Part shown: positions 6,357 through 10,032 of the stretch, in pieces
Layout: each line of letters begins with the position of its first letter
Numbering within the stretch: the stretch's first letter is position 1
Source: an uncultured Bacteroidales bacterium
Lineage (GTDB): Bacteria; Bacteroidota; Bacteroidia; Bacteroidales; UBA932
Length of the DNA stretch: 10,032 nt
NCBI GenBank assembly: GCA_934725015.1
Contig: CAKVAS010000037.1
Coordinates: 1 to 10,032, forward strand
Direction: 5' to 3'
Position numbers and translations under genes: made by a program
Notes under the pieces: generated by a model
What the model was told of the DNA's origin: nothing
What the model saw: only the letters and a program-made list of their open reading frames with translations
Database searches by the model: none

Positions 6357-6381
6357 AAAAAATCAACAACGAGACGCACTG

Positions 6382-6412
6382 TTGCAAATCTCTATGAAAA
6401 AGTGTAGTTTTG
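6382..6412 (+). promoter_or_regulatory. Predicted promoter of the beta-barrel gene
   Basis: TAGTTTTG (6405-6412) matches TAnnTTTG, and TTG (6382-6384) lies 20 bases upstream, which fits the Bacteroidota consensus well. The transcript would start near 6419, so the GTG at 6417 would be at or before the first transcribed base. A later start codon is therefore more likely. Confidence 0.65.
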
Positions 6413-6434
6413 CGGCGTGAAAATATTAGGAAAA

Positions 6435-7121
6435 ATGTTAGTGCAATATCGGACTATGGCAACACTCAGGTATGCAGCGGCCCTGGCCGCCCTTCTTCTC
6501 CTCGTCGCAATGAGTTCGGCGGCGCGGGAGCACGACAGCAGCAACGCCCGGCCCCGGAAATCACCGCCGGCGTTTTCCGGCTATTCCGGAGGCATGATGG
6601 TCCACAGCGGCTATGTCTCCGCAGGAAACGTGACATTCACGCCCCCGAATGGCGGTGTTCCCGTGACAGCGAAAATAAGCGGACTGCCCCTCGGCATAGG
6701 CGGAGCGCTCAAGATTCATTTCGGCAAGCACCTCCGCATAGGCACGGAAGGCTATTCCTCCAACCTCCGCTATAGGAAGAACGGCAGTTATGAACACACC
6801 GGCTGGGGTGGCCTGCTCGTTGATGGGGTTCTTCCCCTCGACCGCTGGTTCCCGTTCGCCGGTCTCACCATCGGCGGAGGCGGAGTGAAGAACGTGACAG
6901 TCTTTCAGGACACCACCGGGGACTTCGCCCTCGACGACGGCACCACCTCCTACAGAAAATACACCTTCATGGCCCTCGCCCCCTTCATCGGCGCCGAATA
7001 CGCCCTGACGACCCGGGTGCATCTCGTCCTGAAAGCCGACTGGCTCCTCGACATGACCTCCCGCCAGAGCGATTTCGTCCGCGGCCCGAGAGTTTATTTC
7101 GGGTTTATGTTTTGTCACTGA
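6435..7121 (+). CDS. Predicted outer-membrane beta-barrel protein
   Basis: From the ATG at 6435 the product has 228 residues. A signal peptide is evident: TLRYAAALAALLLLVAMSSA with cleavage near SSAA. The mature part has many glycine- and aromatic-rich alternating strands (YSGGMMVHSGYVSAG, LKIHFGKHLRIGTEGY, FPFAGLTIGGGGV, APFIGAEYALT) and ends VYFGFMFCH, close to the aromatic terminal strand of outer-membrane barrels. Size and strand number suggest a small barrel of about eight strands. I recognise no specific family, so the function is unknown. Start choice: GTG 6417 is unlikely given the promoter at 6405-6412. ATG 6435 has AGGA a few bases upstream, and ATG 6456 (MATLRY) gives the most compact signal peptide and is also possible. 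The 3' end overlaps the convergent lipoprotein gene by 7 bp. Confidence 0.75.
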   Translation: MLVQYRTMATLRYAAALAALLLLVAMSSAAREHDSSNARPRKSPPAFSGYSGGMMVHSGYVSAGNVTFTPPNGGVPVTAKISGLPLGIGGALKIHFGKHLRIGTEGYSSNLRYRKNGSYEHTGWGGLLVDGVLPLDRWFPFAGLTIGGGGVKNVTVFQDTTGDFALDDGTTSYRKYTFMALAPFIGAEYALTTRVHLVLKADWLLDMTSRQSDFVRGPRVYFGFMFCH

Positions 7122-9613
7122 GCGGATGTGCCTTTCGCAACTAATCTGGCCATCACATCTGGCAAATCCGCACGATTCTGCAAGAGATCAGAAAAAACAA
7201 CCATTCCGTCATTGTTTATTACAGTGATAGTAGGAGCAAGATAGGTCGGATAGTCCAATTGTTGCGAGAAATACGACTTCCATGGCATCATTTGAAAGAT
7301 ACTGGAGGTCTTCGACTCCCAAAGTGTTCGGCCAATAATTTTCACGCCCTTATCACTATATTGATTATGTATATTAACCAGCATCTCCACCGCTGAGTCA
7401 AGGTGCGAACAATTCACTGCCCATTGAAACAATATGGTATAACTGTTTTTCTTGTACTCCTCGTCAATATGGAATTTCATATCCCCGAGTGATTCCACAT
7501 CAAAGCACAAATCCGGTCCGGGAAAAGAGGCATCTGTAAAGTCGAATGAATTCCCTTCCGTCACACACCCCCATGAATTACGCCACCATTTTGTCTGATA
7601 AAAGTCTGCTGGAATTTTCCCCGACAATTCATTATGATCCAACCACAACAACTCAAAACTCTCAGGATGGGATAACAGACTTGATGGTAATCCTCCCGTG
7701 AAACCATTGTAGTTCAAACGAAGCTCCCTCAATTTACCAGAATTTGCAATTCCATCGGGGATTTCTCCGGTCATAGCATTACTGAAGAGTGAAATAAACT
7801 CCAGATCAGGCAAATCAGACAATTCCGCAGGGATATTTCCGCTTAGTCCATTTTGTTCCAAATTTATGTATTTCAGTTTTCTCATATACCCGACATATGG
7901 AATGTTTCCAGTCAATTTGTTGTCCTGCAATGCAAAATGCTCAAGACTCTCCAGACCACTCAATTCCGCAGGAATATTCCCGCTTAACTTATTACCTCCC
8001 AAATTTAATTCCCGCAGGTTTCTCAAGTTACCTATACCGACAGGTATTTCGCCAGACATATCGTTAGTTCCCAAGTTTAATACTTCAAGATTAGTTAAAG
8101 CGCCTATGCTGGATGGTATTTTCCCGCTTAAATTATTCGAAGACAAATCCAACTCACGAAGTTTCGTCAATCTGCAGATTTCCTCAGGAATCTGTCCGGA
8201 GAGTTTATTTCCATTTAATATCAATTCCTCAAGACCGCTCAATTTGATTATTCCAGAAGGAATAGATGTTATTTCATGATGATGTATATCCAAATGCTTA
8301 AGAGACTGCAGTGATAGTATAGATTCAGGAAAACTACCGGAAATATGTTTTCCCGATTGCCAAAGTGCCCCTATAGTCAAAGACTCCAATTTTGTCAGTT
8401 TGCCAAGGCCCTCAGGGATTTTTGTTGTTGAGAGGCAGTAGATATATAATTTTCTCAACTCAGTCAACTGCCCTATTGATTCAGGTATGTCACCAGACAT
8501 ATCCGGTTCGAAAAAATACAATTCAACTACGCGACCAGTAATCGGATCCACCGTCACTCCTCCCCAGGAGGATATTGGACTTTCCGTACACCAATTGGAT
8601 GTGTATTTCCATTTCTTCCCTTTCAAAGATTTATACATATCTTCGAGAACCGGGCGGTCAAATCCTTCAGCATAATTCATATCGGCAGCCTGAGTAATAA
8701 TAAAAGTCAACGAAAGTTTTCCGTCCGTGCTGCGAACAGTAATCTCTGCCGTCCGGAATTGCCCTTCGTTTTTAGCCACAGAAATAATTATACTTTGTCT
8801 TTCCGCAGCTTTTGTCGGCTCGTATGTAATCCAACTTTTTGCATCTTCCGGAATGCACACTTCATAAGGTACACTTGAAATAAAATCAAGTTTCACATCC
8901 TTTGCTTCAGACGAAACTGTTTTATCTGTATCGTTGACAACATCAATCCCTTCGTCAGTAAACAATAGCTTACGCATGATTATTTGCTCTCCATTTGTCA
9001 CCAACACAACGACCTTGCTATATAATTCACTTACGGCAGCCCCTGTCTTTATATAAATATATCCCATGTGCGGATTCTCCGTATCAGGTACAACACGCGA
9101 ATTTATGTCAGCAGATGATAAAACTTCTATCTCTACTTTTTCTGTCTGAGATGTTATGGCGTATTGGATTTTTCGACTCTGATTCGGCAGCATCAGCAAC
9201 AAATCACCGGAATCAAATTCAATACTCAAAGGACAATACTTTGCTATGGAAAATGTACGCCCATCGGTCAGTTTAAATGTAACTTCTTTATCTTCATTCC
9301 ATATTTCGGCGATATATGTATCTCCATCCTTTCCGTCTTTCCCGTCATTACCATCCTTACCATCCTTGCCATCCTTGCCATTGACTATCTGCACAGATGT
9401 GCCGTCGGTAAAAACGATGGAACAACCGCCAACAACAGTGGTTACACTTTTGATTAAAGTTCCTCCCTTATAGGCATTCAATACCGTTTCCAATGCGGAG
9501 ACCCGACTTTCAAGCCCTGCTATCGACTGCTTGACTTCAGAATCATCATACATTTCCGTACATCCGCAAATGAGGCAAATTGGCAGAATAGCCATAAATA
9601 GCATATGTTTCAT
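7115..9613 (-). CDS. Surface lipoprotein: collagen-like, BACON, plant-type LRR and thioredoxin-like domains
   Basis: From the ATG at 9613 the product has 832 residues. MKHMLFMAILPICLICGC is a lipoprotein signal with lipidated Cys18. Then, in order: a short coiled-coil-like segment (SIAGLESRVSALETVLNAY) and a region resembling DUF4988; a collagen-like GKD/GND run (about residues 77-97); a BACON-type domain (about 224-308, ending FIITQAAD); a segment with NW-C...W-GVTVD (about 315-355) resembling the N-terminal cap of plant leucine-rich-repeat proteins; about a dozen plant-type LRRs with the signature LxxLxLxxNxLSGxIP (about 358-674); and a C-terminal thioredoxin-like domain (about 710-828) with FQWAVNCSHL in place of the WCxxC motif and LAPTITVINNDG as the cis-Pro segment. 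Only the first cysteine (C735) of CxxC remains, so disulfide redox activity is doubtful. An ATG at 9637 is an alternative start. The gene probably forms an operon with the small lipoprotein upstream. It is visibly more AT-rich than the genes to its left. A ligand-binding or adhesive surface role is inferred. Confidence 0.85.
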   Translation of the reverse strand: MKHMLFMAILPICLICGCTEMYDDSEVKQSIAGLESRVSALETVLNAYKGGTLIKSVTTVVGGCSIVFTDGTSVQIVNGKDGKDGKDGNDGKDGKDGDTYIAEIWNEDKEVTFKLTDGRTFSIAKYCPLSIEFDSGDLLLMLPNQSRKIQYAITSQTEKVEIEVLSSADINSRVVPDTENPHMGYIYIKTGAAVSELYSKVVVLVTNGEQIIMRKLLFTDEGIDVVNDTDKTVSSEAKDVKLDFISSVPYEVCIPEDAKSWITYEPTKAAERQSIIISVAKNEGQFRTAEITVRSTDGKLSLTFIITQAADMNYAEGFDRPVLEDMYKSLKGKKWKYTSNWCTESPISSWGGVTVDPITGRVVELYFFEPDMSGDIPESIGQLTELRKLYIYCLSTTKIPEGLGKLTKLESLTIGALWQSGKHISGSFPESILSLQSLKHLDIHHHEITSIPSGIIKLSGLEELILNGNKLSGQIPEEICRLTKLRELDLSSNNLSGKIPSSIGALTNLEVLNLGTNDMSGEIPVGIGNLRNLRELNLGGNKLSGNIPAELSGLESLEHFALQDNKLTGNIPYVGYMRKLKYINLEQNGLSGNIPAELSDLPDLEFISLFSNAMTGEIPDGIANSGKLRELRLNYNGFTGGLPSSLLSHPESFELLWLDHNELSGKIPADFYQTKWWRNSWGCVTEGNSFDFTDASFPGPDLCFDVESLGDMKFHIDEEYKKNSYTILFQWAVNCSHLDSAVEMLVNIHNQYSDKGVKIIGRTLWESKTSSIFQMMPWKSYFSQQLDYPTYLAPTITVINNDGMVVFSDLLQNRADLPDVMARLVAKGTSAQ
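9324..9383 (-). repeat. Tandem 9-bp DNA repeats encoding the collagen-like run
   Basis: Six to seven near-identical 9-base units (plus strand CCATCCTTG or CCATCCTTA and variants such as CCGTCTTTC) encode GKDGKDGKDGNDGKDGKDGD. Each unit is three codons, so gain or loss of units by slippage keeps the frame and changes only the length of the linker between the membrane-proximal region and the rest of the lipoprotein. Confidence 0.8.
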
Positions 9614-9623
9614 AAAATTGTGT

Positions 9624-9944
9624 TTAAAGGTTTGCATATAAATCAATAGGCAACGAAATACAAGGCCACTGCAAAAGTAGTGAATTACCGTCAGTCCTCC
9701 TATTCCATTTCGGATGTTTTTTTCCAAACAATACGGCCAACGCTCCACCAATGGCGAAAGTACAGCAGAAGTGTTTCCGGATTTCGTCGCTTGTCGGAAA
9801 CTGAATATTCATCTGCTGACACAACTGCTCAATCTTCATACCCCCGGCTCTCATGACGGTCAACACAGAGTCATCATACCCCTTGCTGCACCCGACAACA
9901 ATCAATAATAGGCTAAAAATCAAAAATTTAGGTAGGTATTTCAT
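9624..9944 (-). CDS. Small lipoprotein, possibly a truncated relative of the downstream lipoprotein
   Basis: From the ATG at 9944 the product has 106 residues; an ATG at 9956 adds four. MKYLPKFLIFSLLLIVVGC is a clear lipoprotein signal with a VVGC lipobox. The start of the mature part, CSKGYDDSVL, resembles CTEMYDDSEV of the next protein, and KIEQLCQQMNIQ resembles the segment that follows this start in DUF4988-type lipoproteins. After that comes FPTSDEIRKHFC and a glycine-rich, basic stretch that I do not recognise. The C-terminus (SLPIDLYANL) shows no domain. The stop is 10 bases before the next ATG, which indicates one operon. It may be a real small lipoprotein, or the remnant of a longer gene that lost its body. 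No clean TAnnTTTG element is seen upstream within the window. Confidence 0.6.
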   Translation of the reverse strand: MKYLPKFLIFSLLLIVVGCSKGYDDSVLTVMRAGGMKIEQLCQQMNIQFPTSDEIRKHFCCTFAIGGALAVLFGKKHPKWNRRTDGNSLLLQWPCISLPIDLYANL

Positions 9945-9956
9945 ATATTTAAGCAC

Positions 9957-10032
9957 TTAGTATATGACAAATTTTAGAAAACAGTAGTTTATAATATTGA
10001 TTATCAAATAATTATATTGCAAAAGACCTTAA
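9957..10032. other. AT-rich upstream region of the lipoprotein operon
   Basis: This region is very AT-rich and should hold the promoter of the minus-strand lipoprotein operon, but only weak matches to the Bacteroidota consensus are visible. Its sequence TGTCATATACTAAG on the minus strand closely resembles TGTCATATACTTAG on the plus strand at 60-73. No gene is seen. Confidence 0.4.

Noticed and set aside
7860..8280. Regularly spaced similar segments that might be a CRISPR-like or non-coding repeat
   Set aside because: The spacing of about 72 bases equals 24-residue leucine-rich repeats in the minus-strand lipoprotein gene.

Overview
The window looks like chromosome from a Bacteroidota species, most likely a gut-associated Bacteroidales. 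Three things suggest this: several starts are preceded by the Bacteroidota-type -7 element TAnnTTTG, there are no strong Shine-Dalgarno sequences, and the gene families are typical of the group (AAA-ATPase-like/PD-(D/E)XK proteins, AlbA_2/GHKL regulators, and BACON-type lipoproteins with an N-terminal region resembling DUF4988). The genus cannot be fixed from the sequence alone.

Layout. Bases 1-121 hold no gene I can support. At 216-2315 (+) is a secreted TPR protein with a C-terminal retropepsin-like aspartyl protease domain, ended by a strong intrinsic terminator. At 2434-3972 (-) is an AAA-ATPase-like/PD-(D/E)XK protein. At 4152-4715 (+) is a membrane-anchored or secreted M23 (LytM-type) metallopeptidase. 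At 4811-6292 (-) is an AlbA_2/GHKL/winged-helix putative regulator. It is divergent from a small predicted outer-membrane beta-barrel protein at 6435-7121 (+). That gene overlaps by 7 bp, tail to tail, with a large surface lipoprotein at 7115-9613 (-) containing a collagen-like stretch, a BACON domain, plant-type leucine-rich repeats and a thioredoxin-like domain. A small lipoprotein at 9624-9944 (-) lies 10 bp upstream of it in the same direction.

The most striking structure is a pair of interleaved direct repeats around the two protease genes. The promoter, leader and first six codons of the TPR-aspartyl protease gene (122-233) recur at 4056-4169 in front of the M23 gene. The last 74 bases of the TPR-protease gene, stop codon included (2242-2315), recur without a mismatch at 4723-4796, directly after the M23 stop and in the same frame. 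The M23 gene therefore sits inside the shell of a second copy of the first gene: same promoter, same opening codons, same tail, different body. The 5' repeat carries a shared inverted repeat (CAGAATA-N13-TATTCTG) over the -33 region and a shared TACCTTTG -7 element, so the two envelope proteases are probably co-regulated.

Most products are predicted to act in the periplasm, outer membrane or cell surface (two proteases, a barrel, two lipoproteins). The two minus-strand cytoplasmic genes (2434-3972 and 4811-6292) belong to families that occur in many copies in Bacteroidota. No tRNA, rRNA, CRISPR array or complete insertion sequence was seen.
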